A DNA stretch of 64,000 bases from Panacagrimonas sp965216805 (GTDB lineage: Bacteria; Pseudomonadota; Gammaproteobacteria; Nevskiales; Nevskiaceae). Positions 8,208-16,967 of this stretch are shown here, in pieces (positions within the stretch are counted from its first letter, which is position 1; each line of letters opens with the position of its first letter). The notes under the pieces were generated by a model. It saw nothing but the letters and a program-made list of their open reading frames with translations. It had not been told where the DNA came from and did no database searches. A program made the position numbers and the translations under genes. The stretch is taken from assembly GCF_965216805.1 (NCBI RefSeq), contig NZ_CBDCGN010000002.1:372001-436000 (forward strand). The letters are read 5' to 3'.

Positions 8208-9002
8208 TCAGATGACGAATGCGGGAAGCGACTGCTCCCGCACGCGCACGCCGTGTTCCGAAAGATAGCGCTTGGCGTCGCCGACGGTGTGAGTGCCGTG
8301 GTGGAAGATGCTGGCCGCCAGCACCGCGTCGGCATGGCCCTCCTGCAGGCCATGGACGAGGTGATCGAGGTTGCCGACGCCGCCGGAGGCGATCACCGGT
8401 ACCGGGACCGAATCGCAGATCGCGCGCAGCAACTCCACGTCGTAGCCTTCCTTGGTGCCGTCGCGGTCCATGCTGGTGACCAGCAGTTCGCCAGCGCCGT
8501 GCTTGACCATGCGTACCGACCATTCCACCGCATCGATGCCGGTGGATTTACGCCCTCCATGGGTAAAGACTTCCCAGCGCAGCGGTTCCTTTTTTTTCGA
8601 CACGCGCTTGGCGTCGATCGCCACCACGATGCACTGCACGCCATAACGGTCGGCGGCCTCGGTCACCAGTTCAGGACGCTGCACCGCCGCGGTGTTGATC
8701 GACACCTTGTCGGCGCCGGCTTTGAGCAGTGCGCGCACGTCGGCGCAGGTTCGCACGCCGCCGCCCACCGTCAATGGGATGTAGATTTCCCGTGCCACCG
8801 CCTCCACCGTCTGGAACAGGGTAGGGCGGTCGTCGGAGCTGGCGGTGATGTCCAGGAACACCAGTTCATCGGCGCCCTGGCGGTCGTATTTGCGCGCCAC
8901 TTCGACCGGGTCGCCGGCATCGCGCACGTCTTCGAACTTGACACCCTTGACCACGCGCCCGCGGTCGATGTCCAGGCAGGGGATGACGCGTTTGGCGAGC
9001 AT
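8208..9002 (-). CDS. hisF: Imidazole glycerol phosphate synthase, cyclase subunit
   Basis: 264 residues, a half-barrel-duplicated TIM barrel. HisF closes the imidazole ring using ammonia from HisH. The catalytic Asp residues lie in RVIPCLDIDRGRVVKG and SMDRDGTKEGYD; phosphate-binding segments are TVGGGVRT and IASGGVGNLDH. The ATG at 9002 matches the conserved MLAKRVIPCLD start, and in-frame sequence further upstream has no family similarity. Confidence 0.95.
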   Translation of the reverse strand: MLAKRVIPCLDIDRGRVVKGVKFEDVRDAGDPVEVARKYDRQGADELVFLDITASSDDRPTLFQTVEAVAREIYIPLTVGGGVRTCADVRALLKAGADKVSINTAAVQRPELVTEAADRYGVQCIVVAIDAKRVSKKKEPLRWEVFTHGGRKSTGIDAVEWSVRMVKHGAGELLVTSMDRDGTKEGYDVELLRAICDSVPVPVIASGGVGNLDHLVHGLQEGHADAVLAASIFHHGTHTVGDAKRYLSEHGVRVREQSLPAFVI

Positions 9003-9013
9003 GGGAGTCGGAA

Positions 9014-9083
9014 ATGGCGAATCGGGAATCGTTCGAATCAAAGGCACCGAGCGTCGTCGGCTTGGGCGATTCCCGGATTCATC
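9014..9083. repeat. Imperfect inverted repeat between hisA and hisF
   Basis: GCGAATCGGGAATCG at 9017-9031 pairs imperfectly with CGATTCCCGGATTCATC at 9067-9083. It has the look of the degenerate GGGAATC-type intergenic repeats of gammaproteobacteria. It may act as an mRNA stability or processing element inside the his operon (inference). Confidence 0.5.
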
Positions 9084-9804
9084 ACAGCGCCGCCTTCAGA
9101 CAATCCTTGAGGCTCAATCCGCCCTCGTAAAGCGCGCGTCCGATGACAGCACCGGCCACGCCTTCGACCTCGAGTTCCTTGAGCCGGCGAATGTCCTCCA
9201 GCGAGGACACGCCGCCACTGGCAATCACCGGTGTGTTAACCGCGGCCGCCAGCTTGCGCGTCGATTCCACGTTGAAACCGGCCATCATGCCGTCGCGGCC
9301 GATGTCGGTGTAGATGATGGCTTCGACGCCATCGCGCTCGCAGTGCTGTGCCATCTCCACCACATCGTGGTGGGTCAGCTTGGCCCAGCCGTTGAGGGCG
9401 ACTCGGCCGTCTTTGGCGTCGAGCCCGACAATGATGTGACGAGGGAACTCCAGGCACAGGTCGTGCAGAAAATGCGGGGTGTTGACCGCCTTGGTGCCGA
9501 TGATGACGTAGGAAACGCCGGCATCCAGATAACGCTGCACGGTTTCCTCGTCGCGGATACCGCCGCCGACCTGCACCGGCACCTCGATCGCCTCGGCGAT
9601 CTGTTCGACGATGCGCAGATTCATCGGCTGGCCCTTGACCGCACCGTCGAGGTCGACGATGTGCAGGCGTTCTGCTCCTTCGTCGGCCCAGCGCCTGGCC
9701 ATGGAAACCGGGTCGGAGGAGAACACGGTGACGTCGTCCATGCGCCCTTGGCGCAGGCGAACGCATTCGCCGTTCTTGAGATCGATTGCAGGGATCAACA
9801 GCAT
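9082..9804 (-). CDS. hisA: ProFAR isomerase (phosphoribosylformimino-5-aminoimidazole carboxamide ribotide isomerase)
   Basis: 240 residues, TIM barrel paralogous to HisF. The catalytic Asp pair lies in LIPAIDLKNGECVRL and YTDIGRDGMMAG; the phosphate-binding loops are QVGGGIRDEE and IASGGVSS. The ATG at 9804 gives the conserved MLLIPAIDL start. About 210 bases separate it from hisH; that gap contains short hairpins (for example TACGGCAT/ATGCCGTA) but no gene that can be supported. Confidence 0.95.
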   Translation of the reverse strand: MLLIPAIDLKNGECVRLRQGRMDDVTVFSSDPVSMARRWADEGAERLHIVDLDGAVKGQPMNLRIVEQIAEAIEVPVQVGGGIRDEETVQRYLDAGVSYVIIGTKAVNTPHFLHDLCLEFPRHIIVGLDAKDGRVALNGWAKLTHHDVVEMAQHCERDGVEAIIYTDIGRDGMMAGFNVESTRKLAAAVNTPVIASGGVSSLEDIRRLKELEVEGVAGAVIGRALYEGGLSLKDCLKAAL

Positions 9805-10017
9805 TGCGAGCGTGCCGGGCGGGTGGTCGCGTATGGGAGGAAAGCGCCGCAGCGGCGCGACAAATCTGCAGAATGAAGGTTCCCCGTGTGCACGCGACTG
9901 TGCCTCAATCATTCGGTGCGGGCAATAGGGGGTACGGCATGCGCATCAACGGTTGCCGATGCCGTATTCGCGGCAATCAGGGAACGTCATGACGACTGCC
10001 CGGTCCGCGTCAGTCGA

Positions 10018-10674
10018 CTATCCGGGCACCGTCCCGTCCCATTGCACGAAGTTGGCGAGCAGGCGCAAGCCGGCGCCCTGGCTTTTTTCCGGGTGGAACT
10101 GGAATGCCACCAGATTCTCGCGCGCGATCGCACAGGCAAACGCGTGCACGTAATCGGCGCTGCCGATCACGTGCCGCGATTCGCGTGGGCGTGCGTAGTA
10201 GCTGTGCACAAAATAAAACCAGCTGTCGTCAGGTACGCCGGCCCAGATCGGGTGCGCGTGCGTCTGATGCACCCGATTCCAGCCCATGTGCGGAACCTTC
10301 AGTCGTTCTGCGCCGGCTTCCGGCAGCCGTGGCGGGTCGGTGAAGCGCACCACCTCGCCGGGGAACAGTCCCAGCGCCGGGACGCCCTCGTTCTCTTCCG
10401 AGAATTCCAGCATGACCTGCATGCCCAGGCAGATTCCGAGCATGGGCAGCTTCTGCGAGGCCTCCAACACCAGATCGCTGAGTTCCAGACGCCGCAGCTC
10501 GTTCATGCAGCCGCGCACGCCGCCGACGCCGGGCAGTACCAGCTTGTCGCACTTGATGAGTTTCTCTGGATCGAAGGAGATCTCGATGCGGTCCGACCCT
10601 GCGACCCGCTCCAGCGATTTGCCGAGCGAATGCAGGTTGCCCATGCCGTAGTCGATGACGCCGATAATACTCAT
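10018..10674 (-). CDS. hisH: Imidazole glycerol phosphate synthase, glutaminase subunit
   Basis: 218 residues, class I glutamine amidotransferase. The catalytic triad is visible: Cys82 in LGICLGMQ, His194 and Glu196 in QFHPEKS. It supplies ammonia to HisF. The start MSIIGVIDYGMGN at 10674 is the conserved family beginning. The SNH-type segment YFVHSYYA is also present. Confidence 0.94.
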   Translation of the reverse strand: MSIIGVIDYGMGNLHSLGKSLERVAGSDRIEISFDPEKLIKCDKLVLPGVGGVRGCMNELRRLELSDLVLEASQKLPMLGICLGMQVMLEFSEENEGVPALGLFPGEVVRFTDPPRLPEAGAERLKVPHMGWNRVHQTHAHPIWAGVPDDSWFYFVHSYYARPRESRHVIGSADYVHAFACAIARENLVAFQFHPEKSQGAGLRLLANFVQWDGTVPG

Positions 10675-10727
10675 CGGAGCGTTGGCTCCGGCCAACGTCC
10701 CCCTACCGCGAATCGGGAGAGGGGGCG

Positions 10728-10749
10728 ACCGTCTGCGGTAGCAGACGGT
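10728..10749. repeat. Perfect stem-loop in the hisB-hisH spacer
   Basis: ACCGTCTGC and GCAGACGGT form a 9-bp stem with a 4-base loop, next to a C/G-rich flank containing CCCCTACCGCG and GGGAGAGGGGG. It lies within an operon, so an mRNA processing/REP-like role is more likely than full termination. Confidence 0.6.
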
Positions 10750-10795
10750 GGGGTGGGGGCATCTCGCAGCAAGGAGCTAGTCTCGTTGACGAGGT

Positions 10796-11389
10796 TCAGA
10801 GCGAACCCTTGGTCGACGGGGTGACGTCGCCCATCCGTGCGTCTTTGGACACCGCCACGCGCAATGCGCGGCCGAACGCCTTGAACACGGTTTCCGCGAT
10901 GTGGTGCGCGTTGCGTCCGCGCAGGGCGTCTACGTGCAGGGTGGTCTTGGCGTGGTTGACGAACCCGCCGAAGAACTCGCGAAACAGATCGACATCGAAT
11001 TCGCCGATGTGCGAACGCGGGAATTCGACGAACCACTCCAGCCCCGGACGACCCGACAGATCGATCACCACGCGCGACAGCGCCTCGTCCAGCGGAACGT
11101 AGGCGTGGCCGTAGCGGGTGACGCCCTTCTTGTCGCCGACCGCCTGGTCCAGGGCCTGGCCCAGAGTGATACCAATGTCCTCGACCGTGTGATGGGCGTC
11201 GATATGCAGGTCGCCGTCGGCCTGAATGCTCAGGTCGATCAATCCATGGCGCGCGACCTGGTCCAGCATGTGGTCGAGGAACGGCAGGCCGGTGGCAAGC
11301 CTGGACACCCCGGTACCGTCGAGGTTGATGTCGACGCGGATGGTCGTCTCTCGCGTCTGGCGGGAAACGCTGGCAGTGCGGGCTTGCAT
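10796..11389 (-). CDS. hisB: Imidazoleglycerol-phosphate dehydratase
   Basis: 197 residues, monofunctional (no fused N-terminal histidinol phosphatase as in enteric bacteria). The metal-binding duplicated motifs are present: FLDHMLDQVARHG, DAHHTVEDIGI and NAHHIAETVFKAFGRALR. It is the first his gene of this minus-strand cluster; hisG, hisD, hisC and hisI are not in the window. Confidence 0.94.
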   Translation of the reverse strand: MQARTASVSRQTRETTIRVDINLDGTGVSRLATGLPFLDHMLDQVARHGLIDLSIQADGDLHIDAHHTVEDIGITLGQALDQAVGDKKGVTRYGHAYVPLDEALSRVVIDLSGRPGLEWFVEFPRSHIGEFDVDLFREFFGGFVNHAKTTLHVDALRGRNAHHIAETVFKAFGRALRVAVSKDARMGDVTPSTKGSL

Positions 11390-11485
11390 CGGACTTCGCG
11401 GTTCGGGGGGCGGCAAGGATAGCGCCAGTCAGGTTGCTTTTGAACTGATGGTCAATTTGGTCGCCGACGCGTTGACGCGGGATTT

Positions 11486-11923
11486 TCAGGCTTGCAACCG
11501 GAAAGTCACCGGGCCGTCGTTGGTCAGGGTCACCTGCATGTCGGCGCCAAAGTGGCCGCAGGCGACCGGGCCGTGGCTTCGGCGCGCCTGCGCGACCAGG
11601 TGATCGAACAGCTGCCGCGCCAGCATAGGCTCGGCCGCAGCCGAGAAGCTTGCGCGCATGCCTTGGCGTGTATCGGCGGCCAAGGTGAACTGCGGTACCA
11701 GCAGCAGGCCGCCTCCGCAGTCGGCCAGGGAGAGATTCATGCGTCCCTGCGCATCCGCGAACATGCGGTAGCCCAGTACGCGCTGCAGCAGACGCTCGGC
11801 CCGCGCCGCCGAATCGTCTGCCTGCACACCAACCAGCACCAGCAAGCCGGCGCCGATCTCCGCGATTCGCTGGCCCGCGACATCGACGTGGGCGCGACTG
11901 ACGCGCTGCAGGAGGCCGATCAC
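11486..11923 (-). CDS. dtd: D-aminoacyl-tRNA deacylase
   Basis: 145 residues from a GTG at 11923. The N-terminal motif MIGLLQRVSRAHVDV, the active-site loop QFTLAADTRQGMRASF and the cross-subunit Gly-cisPro motif in NDGPVTF identify DTD. It removes D-amino acids from mischarged tRNAs. The conserved Ser-Gln-Phe-Thr-Leu appears here as PQFTL, a substitution at the first position. The start overlaps the stop of a small upstream frame (GTGA). Confidence 0.92.
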   Translation of the reverse strand: MIGLLQRVSRAHVDVAGQRIAEIGAGLLVLVGVQADDSAARAERLLQRVLGYRMFADAQGRMNLSLADCGGGLLLVPQFTLAADTRQGMRASFSAAAEPMLARQLFDHLVAQARRSHGPVACGHFGADMQVTLTNDGPVTFRLQA

Positions 11924-12141
11924 GAGGGGCCGGCAGCCTGGGCGGCAGCAACGCGCGCGGCTACGGCTGCGTCCTTTCTGAGAATGCTTCGCTGCGTCTT
12001 ATCAAGCCGAATCACGGTTCGCCCCGCCGCCTCAAAAAGTCCGAATCGAAATGGCCACGCGTTGCCTGCGCCCTTGCTGCCAACGGGGCCCCGGGCAGGT
12101 TCGCGAAGATAGAAGGATGCGTTCGCAGCGCGCAACGTCAA
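11920..12141 (-). CDS. Possible small protein coupled to dtd
   Basis: A 73-residue open frame with an ATG at 12141 whose stop overlaps the dtd start by GTGA. It is basic, with an Ala-rich C-terminal helix (LDKTQRSILRKDAAVAARVAAAQ). I do not recognise a family. The translational overlap with dtd is the main support; third-position GC is only moderate, so it could be spurious. Confidence 0.3.
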   Translation of the reverse strand: MTLRAANASFYLREPARGPVGSKGAGNAWPFRFGLFEAAGRTVIRLDKTQRSILRKDAAVAARVAAAQAAGPS

Positions 12142-12356
12142 GACCGGCGCTTCCGCCGCGCGCGGGATTGGCCAACAATTGCCGACATGCCTCTGTTACC
12201 GAGGCGGCCACTGTTCTCTTGAAGAAAAATGATTCCAAGGTGTGAGCAATCTCCGGATTGCGAGACCGGCGCGGGTCGCCTCAATAACCCTGGGCAACGT
12301 TGGGTTGCCGATCCGGCCACCCGAACTGCGGTTGGTCTCCGAAATTCAAGTTGATT

Positions 12357-13238
12357 GTGGCCGGGTCGATAACGCGCGTATTCCTGATCGGGCTCGGATA
12401 TCTGCCGCTGGTGGTACTCCATGGTCTGGCCACCAGCCTCGGCAGCTTGATGTGGTGGCTGCCCAACAAGCGCAGCCGCATCGCGCTGCGACACCTGGAC
12501 CTGTGTCTGCCCGAACTGCCTGAATCGGAGCGCCGCCGCATCGCGCGTGCGTCGCTGATCCACTTCGTCAAGGCGATCCTGGAAGCACCGGCGATCTGGT
12601 TCGGGCCCGAGCGGCGCCTGCGTGCCTGGCTCAACGATCCGCCTGCGGCCGCGCAGCTTCGCCAGGTGACGTCTGCTGGCGGCGCCATCCTGTTGTGTCC
12701 GCATATCGGGTCCTGGGAACTGGCCGGGATGTTCTGCGCGTCGCTGGGCGGCATCACCTCGTTGTACAAGCCGCAGAAAGGCGCCATTGATGCCCTGATT
12801 CTGGAAGGCCGTGCGCGCCTGGGTGCCAACCTGGTGCCGACTACCGGGGGCGGTGTGCGCGCGTTGCTGCACGCATTGCGTCAAGGGCAGATGATCGGCG
12901 TGCTGCCGGACCAGGATCCGCCCCAGGGTTCGGGCGTATTTGCGCCGCTGTTCGGCATTCCCGCGCATACCAGCGAACTGGTCAGCAAGCTCGCCGCGCG
13001 CAGCGGCGCGCCGGTGTGCTTCTGCTACGCCGAGCGTCTGACCTGGGGGCGCGGCTTTCGATTCCACATCGTGCCGCTGGGGGTCGAGGTGGCGGACGCT
13101 GCGGGCGGCGCCGCCGCGCTCAATCGTGGCATCGAGTCGGTTCTGACCCATCTGCCAGAACAGTATTGGTGGAGCTACAAGCGTTTCCGACGACTGCCCC
13201 GGGGCATCCAGAGTCCCTACCGCCGGAAGCGCCTCTAA
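12357..13238 (+). CDS. Lysophospholipid acyltransferase family protein (LpxL/HtrB-like)
   Basis: About 293 residues from the GTG at 12357. An N-terminal hydrophobic anchor (ITRVFLIGLGYLPLVVLHGLA) is followed by the acyltransferase domain with the HX4(D/E) catalytic motif in CPHIGSWELAG. Family blocks TSLYKPQKGAIDALILEGR, LPDQDPPQGSGVFAPLFGIPA and PEQYWWSYKRFRRLPRG also match. The family adds secondary acyl chains to lipid A at the inner membrane. Start choice is uncertain: TTG codons at 12300 and 12351 are also in frame and no strong ribosome site is visible. Confidence 0.85.
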   Translation: MAGSITRVFLIGLGYLPLVVLHGLATSLGSLMWWLPNKRSRIALRHLDLCLPELPESERRRIARASLIHFVKAILEAPAIWFGPERRLRAWLNDPPAAAQLRQVTSAGGAILLCPHIGSWELAGMFCASLGGITSLYKPQKGAIDALILEGRARLGANLVPTTGGGVRALLHALRQGQMIGVLPDQDPPQGSGVFAPLFGIPAHTSELVSKLAARSGAPVCFCYAERLTWGRGFRFHIVPLGVEVADAAGGAAALNRGIESVLTHLPEQYWWSYKRFRRLPRGIQSPYRRKRL

Positions 13239-13248
13239 GCGCCCCCGA

Positions 13249-13977
13249 TCACACTTCAGGGAATTTGATGCCGGATTGGGTGAGCAGGCCCGGCGCCCGG
13301 GCAGCGATCGCGCCCCAGAACAGCAGCAGAATGAAGCGCTCGGCCTCGCGCTTGATCTGTGCGTGATTTTCCGGGCGCTCCAGGTAGTCCATGGAGAAGA
13401 ACACCATCTGACGCACGATCACGCGAGCCACTCCGATCAGCTCTTCGGGCGTCACCGCCGGCAGCTTGAGCACGCCGAGCAGATCCTCGGTCATGTCCTG
13501 GGCGATGCCTTCGAGCAGGTCCTGCATGGCCTTGCGCATGATCGGGCTGGTGCCGTGCAGCTCGCGGATGCCGACGGTGTAGGCCTCGCGGTGGTCCATC
13601 ACGAAGTCCAGCACCAGGCCGACCGACTCGCGAGCCAGCGCCTGCGCCTCGTTCAGGCCCTTGGCCGGATCGCTGAAGTCCGACAGACGGAAACCCTTGG
13701 CGGCAGGGTGCATGCGCCGCTCGCGCAGGCCAGAGCGCAACTCGGTTCCGAGATCCTTGAGCATGGCCACGCCCAGGTCGTCGAAGTCTTTGAAGTGACG
13801 ATAGAAGGTGTTGGGATTCAGGCCAGCATGCCGCGCCACTTCGCGCAGGCCCAGGCTCGCCAGGCTGCGGGTGGTGGCGGCCAGTTCCAGCGCCGCCTCC
13901 ATGATCTTCTGGCGGCCGCTCGGCGGTCGCTCTGGAGCCCCTTTTTTGGGCGGTGATCGGCCTACATTTTTCGCCAT
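13249..13977 (-). CDS. TetR-family transcriptional regulator
   Basis: 242 residues. The N-terminal helix-turn-helix spans roughly residues 22-68 (LASLGLREVARHAGLNPNTFYRHFKDFDDL). The C-terminal ligand domain (FVMDHREAYTVGIRELHGTSPIMR) resembles regulators of fatty-acid genes such as FabR, but the ligand is unknown. It is divergent from the metal-dependent hydrolase gene at 14140, and paired GTAGAC-type inverted repeats lie between them, so it probably controls that operon and itself. Confidence 0.88.
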   Translation of the reverse strand: MAKNVGRSPPKKGAPERPPSGRQKIMEAALELAATTRSLASLGLREVARHAGLNPNTFYRHFKDFDDLGVAMLKDLGTELRSGLRERRMHPAAKGFRLSDFSDPAKGLNEAQALARESVGLVLDFVMDHREAYTVGIRELHGTSPIMRKAMQDLLEGIAQDMTEDLLGVLKLPAVTPEELIGVARVIVRQMVFFSMDYLERPENHAQIKREAERFILLLFWGAIAARAPGLLTQSGIKFPEV

Positions 13978-14033
13978 ATCAAATACCTATGATATTTACA
14001 TCGCTCAATGGCACAGACGGTGTTGACGTCTAA

Positions 14034-14072
14034 GTAGACACTCGTCTACATTGCCAGTAGACGATTGTATAC
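14034..14072 (+). promoter_or_regulatory. Tandem operator for the divergent TetR regulator
   Basis: GTAGACACTCGTCTAC (14034-14049) is an inverted repeat with GTAGAC half-sites. A second, degenerate copy, GTAGACGATTGTATAC, is at 14057-14072, 23 bases centre to centre. A TTGACG at 14023-14028 with a weak TCTACA at 14045-14050 would place the first copy over the promoter core, the expected arrangement for a repressor. Confidence 0.6.
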
Positions 14073-14139
14073 CGACCGCGGGCCGTTGCCCCGGGAACTG
14101 CACAAGCAAGGGTTTCGTCGGCCCGAGGAGCATAGAGAA

Positions 14140-15045
14140 ATGAACACGTTGAAGTCCGTGAAGTCCGCCACCCGCAACGCGAAGTCGGAATCCGTGATGC
14201 CGACGCGCCGCGACCTCAACTTCCCGCTGCCCGCCGAGCGCGTGCACGACTGGGTTGGCGATGGCCAGGGTAGCGTGCACTTCACCCACCTGATGAACAC
14301 CATGAGTTTGGTCATCCCGGTCGGCGAGCGCTTCTTCATCGACGCCGTACGCCATTACCGCGACCAGATCCAGGACCCGGAACTGAAGAAGGCCGCCACC
14401 GCGTTCATCGGCCAGGAGGCCATGCACGGTCGCGAGCACGACGAGTACAACGCCAAGATGTTCGAGCGCCTGCCGTCCGCCGCGGTGTTCGAGAAGCGCG
14501 TGAAGAAGCTGCTCGACCTGTTCGCGCAGAACACCTCGCCCGCGTTCCGCCTGTCCGGCACCATCGCGCTGGAGCACCTGACCGCGATCATGGCCGACGG
14601 CCTGCTCAAGGAGCCGCGCATCGCCGCTGATGCCGAACCGGGCTATCTGGCGCTGTGGAAGTGGCATGCGCTGGAAGAGACCGAGCACAAGGGTGTGGCC
14701 TACGACGTGTGGGAAGCCACGCAGGGTCGCGGCCTGAAGGCCTACACCATCCGTGCGTTCGGCCTGGTGCTGGCGACCACGATCTTCTGGGCCATGGTGC
14801 TGCCGCATTACGCGAACTTCGTGCGCCAGGAAGGCAAGCTGAGCGACGTCAAGGGCTGGCGCTCGTTCTACAAGATGGCCATCGGCGAGGTCGGCTTCCT
14901 GCGCAAGATGGTGCGCCCGTGGTTCGCGTACTTCCGCCCGGACTTCCATCCCTGGGATGACGACAACAGCCACTACCTGGAAGGCATCGAGCAGTTCAGC
15001 GCGCCGTATGCGCGTCGCGCGGCGCCGTTGGCGGCGGCTGCGTAA
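14140..15045 (+). CDS. Predicted metal-dependent hydrolase (PF10118 type)
   Basis: 301 residues. Helical protein with paired acidic/His motifs typical of this family (TAFIGQEAMHGREHDEYN, LWKWHALEETEHKGVAYDV) and a hydrophobic segment near residues 205-225 (AFGLVLATTIFWAMVLPHY). The biochemical reaction of the family is not established. A GAGGAG ribosome site precedes the ATG at 14140. It is first in an operon with an SDR, a ferritin-like protein and a flavin monooxygenase, under the divergent TetR regulator. Confidence 0.8.
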   Translation: MNTLKSVKSATRNAKSESVMPTRRDLNFPLPAERVHDWVGDGQGSVHFTHLMNTMSLVIPVGERFFIDAVRHYRDQIQDPELKKAATAFIGQEAMHGREHDEYNAKMFERLPSAAVFEKRVKKLLDLFAQNTSPAFRLSGTIALEHLTAIMADGLLKEPRIAADAEPGYLALWKWHALEETEHKGVAYDVWEATQGRGLKAYTIRAFGLVLATTIFWAMVLPHYANFVRQEGKLSDVKGWRSFYKMAIGEVGFLRKMVRPWFAYFRPDFHPWDDDNSHYLEGIEQFSAPYARRAAPLAAAA

Positions 15046-15108
15046 AGCGCTTCACGCCCCGCGTCGAAACCGGCGCGGGGCGTCATTCCATCCGGCCGGA
15101 GGAGAATC

Positions 15109-15939
15109 TTGGCCAAGCAGAAACTCACCACGAACGCGGCCGCCGTCGTCACCGGCGCCGGCAGCGGTATCGGCCGCGCGTTCGCGCTGGAACTTGCGCG
15201 ACGCGGCGGACGCATCGTCTGCGCGGACATCAATCTCGCCGCGGCGCAGGAAACCGTCGCGCTGGTCGAGGCGGAGGGCCAGGCCGCAACCGCGATTGCC
15301 TGTGACGTCTCCAAGCTCGCCGAGGTCGAGGCGCTCGCCGCAGCGAGCGAGCGCTGGCTCGACGGCCCGATCGACATCGTCATCAACAACGCCGGCGTCG
15401 GCGCGGGCGGCAAGCCGGTGGGCGAGACCTCGATCGAGGACTGGAACTGGGTCCTCGGCGTGAATCTCTACGGCGTGATCCACGGCTGCCACGTGTTCAC
15501 GCCCAAACTCAGGGCCAACGGCCGCGGCGGAATCATCAATGTCGGCTCCACCGCCAGCTTCGCGGCCGCGCCGACCATGGGCCCGTACAACGTCTCGAAG
15601 TCCGCGGTGCTTGCGCTGACCGAGACCATGGCGGCGGAATTCCAGGGCAGCGGCCTGCACATCACGGCGCTGTGCCCGACCTTCGTGAAGACCAACATCG
15701 TCCGCGACGGCCGCATCGCCGCGGGCGCCTCGGGCTTTGCGCACAAGGTCATGAAGTGGACCGGCATCGAGGCCGAGGGCGTTGCGAAGCTCACGCTCGA
15801 CGCGCTGGATCGCAATCAGCTCTACGTGCTGCCGCAGCTCGATGCACGAACCATCTGGCGCATGAAGCGCCTTGCCCCATCGCTGTACGCGCGCGGGACG
15901 GGTGTGCTGAACCGCCTGCTCGCCGCAAAGACTGCCTGA
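15109..15939 (+). CDS. Short-chain dehydrogenase/reductase
   Basis: 276 residues from a TTG at 15109, chosen because an ideal GGAGGAG site lies just upstream. Classical SDR features: cofactor loop VTGAGSGIGRAF, NNAG (INNAGVGAGG), catalytic Ser in GSTASFAAA and YNVSK. The Asp in CADINLA after strand 2 suggests NAD preference. The C terminus resembles long-chain/steroid-type SDRs, but the substrate is unknown. It is inside the TetR-linked operon. Confidence 0.88.
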   Translation: MAKQKLTTNAAAVVTGAGSGIGRAFALELARRGGRIVCADINLAAAQETVALVEAEGQAATAIACDVSKLAEVEALAAASERWLDGPIDIVINNAGVGAGGKPVGETSIEDWNWVLGVNLYGVIHGCHVFTPKLRANGRGGIINVGSTASFAAAPTMGPYNVSKSAVLALTETMAAEFQGSGLHITALCPTFVKTNIVRDGRIAAGASGFAHKVMKWTGIEAEGVAKLTLDALDRNQLYVLPQLDARTIWRMKRLAPSLYARGTGVLNRLLAAKTA

Positions 15940-15949
15940 GGAGAACACC

Positions 15950-16876
15950 ATGCAACTCGACGAAACCAAGATGCTGGCGAAGATCAAGGCCAGCCAGTGG
16001 GCGCTCGCGGACATCGACTGGGACGCGCCGGGCCGCGAACTCGTGACCGAAAACAAAGAGCTGTATCCCAAGCTCAAGGCCTTCATGGCCGACCTGATGT
16101 GGATCGAGCATGTCGGCGCGCGCGGCTTTGCCGCGATGGCGAAGAAGGCGCCGAACGAGACGCTGGCCGAGATCTATCGCTACTTCCACGCCGAAGAGCA
16201 GAAGCACGCGAACGCCGAGATGGCGCTGATGAAGCGCTGGGGCATGCTCGACGGCGACGAGTTGCCCGAGCCGAACATCAACATCCGCCTCGTCGTCGAG
16301 TGGCTCGACACCTACGCCGACCAGATGCCGCTGTCGGTGCTCGGCTCGGTGATCCCGATGCTGGAGATCACACTCGACGGCGCGCTGTGCAAGTTCCTGC
16401 TCGACACGGTCGAAGACCCGGTGTGTCACACCGCGTTCAAGCACATCAACGACGACGAGTCGCGCCACCTCGGCGTGGACTTCCACGTGCTGGAACTGCT
16501 TGGCCACGGCCCGCTGTATCGGCAGGGCATCGAGTTCATCGGCCGCATGCTCGATCCGCGCCTGCTGCTGGGCATCGCGTCCTACCTGCCGCTGCTCAAC
16601 AAGATGCGCGACAACCTCGTCGAGCTGGGCCTCAAGGAGGAGAAGCTCTACGACGCAGTGCGCAAGTACGAGCGTGTCGGCGGCACGCCGGGCGGACGCC
16701 GCAATCCCTGGTTCCAGCTCATCTCGCGCCAGGGGCGCTGGGTGATCGACCGCGGCGTGCGCGCCTACCACGTGCCGGTCGACACGCTGGTGAAACTCAC
16801 CGCGAGAATTCCGGCGAAGGCGCTGCCGCGCGTGCCGACCTGGGTCAATGAGCTGACCTGGAAACCAGCCGCGTAG
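15950..16876 (+). CDS. Ferritin-like / metal-dependent hydrolase family protein
   Basis: 308 residues. Two Glu/His clusters (EIYRYFHAEEQKHANAEMALMKRWG and HINDDESRHLGVDFHVLELLG) look like a di-metal four-helix bundle, distantly like the protein encoded at 14140. It starts 10 bases after the SDR stop, so it is in the same operon. Whether it binds iron or acts as an oxygenase or hydrolase cannot be decided from the sequence. Confidence 0.7.
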   Translation: MQLDETKMLAKIKASQWALADIDWDAPGRELVTENKELYPKLKAFMADLMWIEHVGARGFAAMAKKAPNETLAEIYRYFHAEEQKHANAEMALMKRWGMLDGDELPEPNINIRLVVEWLDTYADQMPLSVLGSVIPMLEITLDGALCKFLLDTVEDPVCHTAFKHINDDESRHLGVDFHVLELLGHGPLYRQGIEFIGRMLDPRLLLGIASYLPLLNKMRDNLVELGLKEEKLYDAVRKYERVGGTPGGRRNPWFQLISRQGRWVIDRGVRAYHVPVDTLVKLTARIPAKALPRVPTWVNELTWKPAA

Positions 16877-16946
16877 GGCGGGCCGCGCCCGCCAACTGCG
16901 CTCTGCCGATCAACCGAACAACGCGGGCGGGCACGGCCCGCCCTAC
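16873..16946. repeat. REP-like inverted repeat within the TetR-linked operon
   Basis: Two 21-base arms (16873-16893 and 16926-16946) match as inverted repeats at 20 of 21 positions; each contains GTAGGGCGGGCCG and GCCCGCC in opposite orientation, with a 32-base loop. The left arm includes the stop codon of the preceding gene. It separates the ferritin-like gene from the flavin monooxygenase. Confidence 0.85.
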
Positions 16947-16967
16947 CTCCCTACGGAGATTTGCGCT

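Noticed and set aside
12138..13151. 337-residue minus-strand frame opposite the acyltransferase gene
   Set aside because: No domain; the plus strand holds clear acyltransferase motifs.
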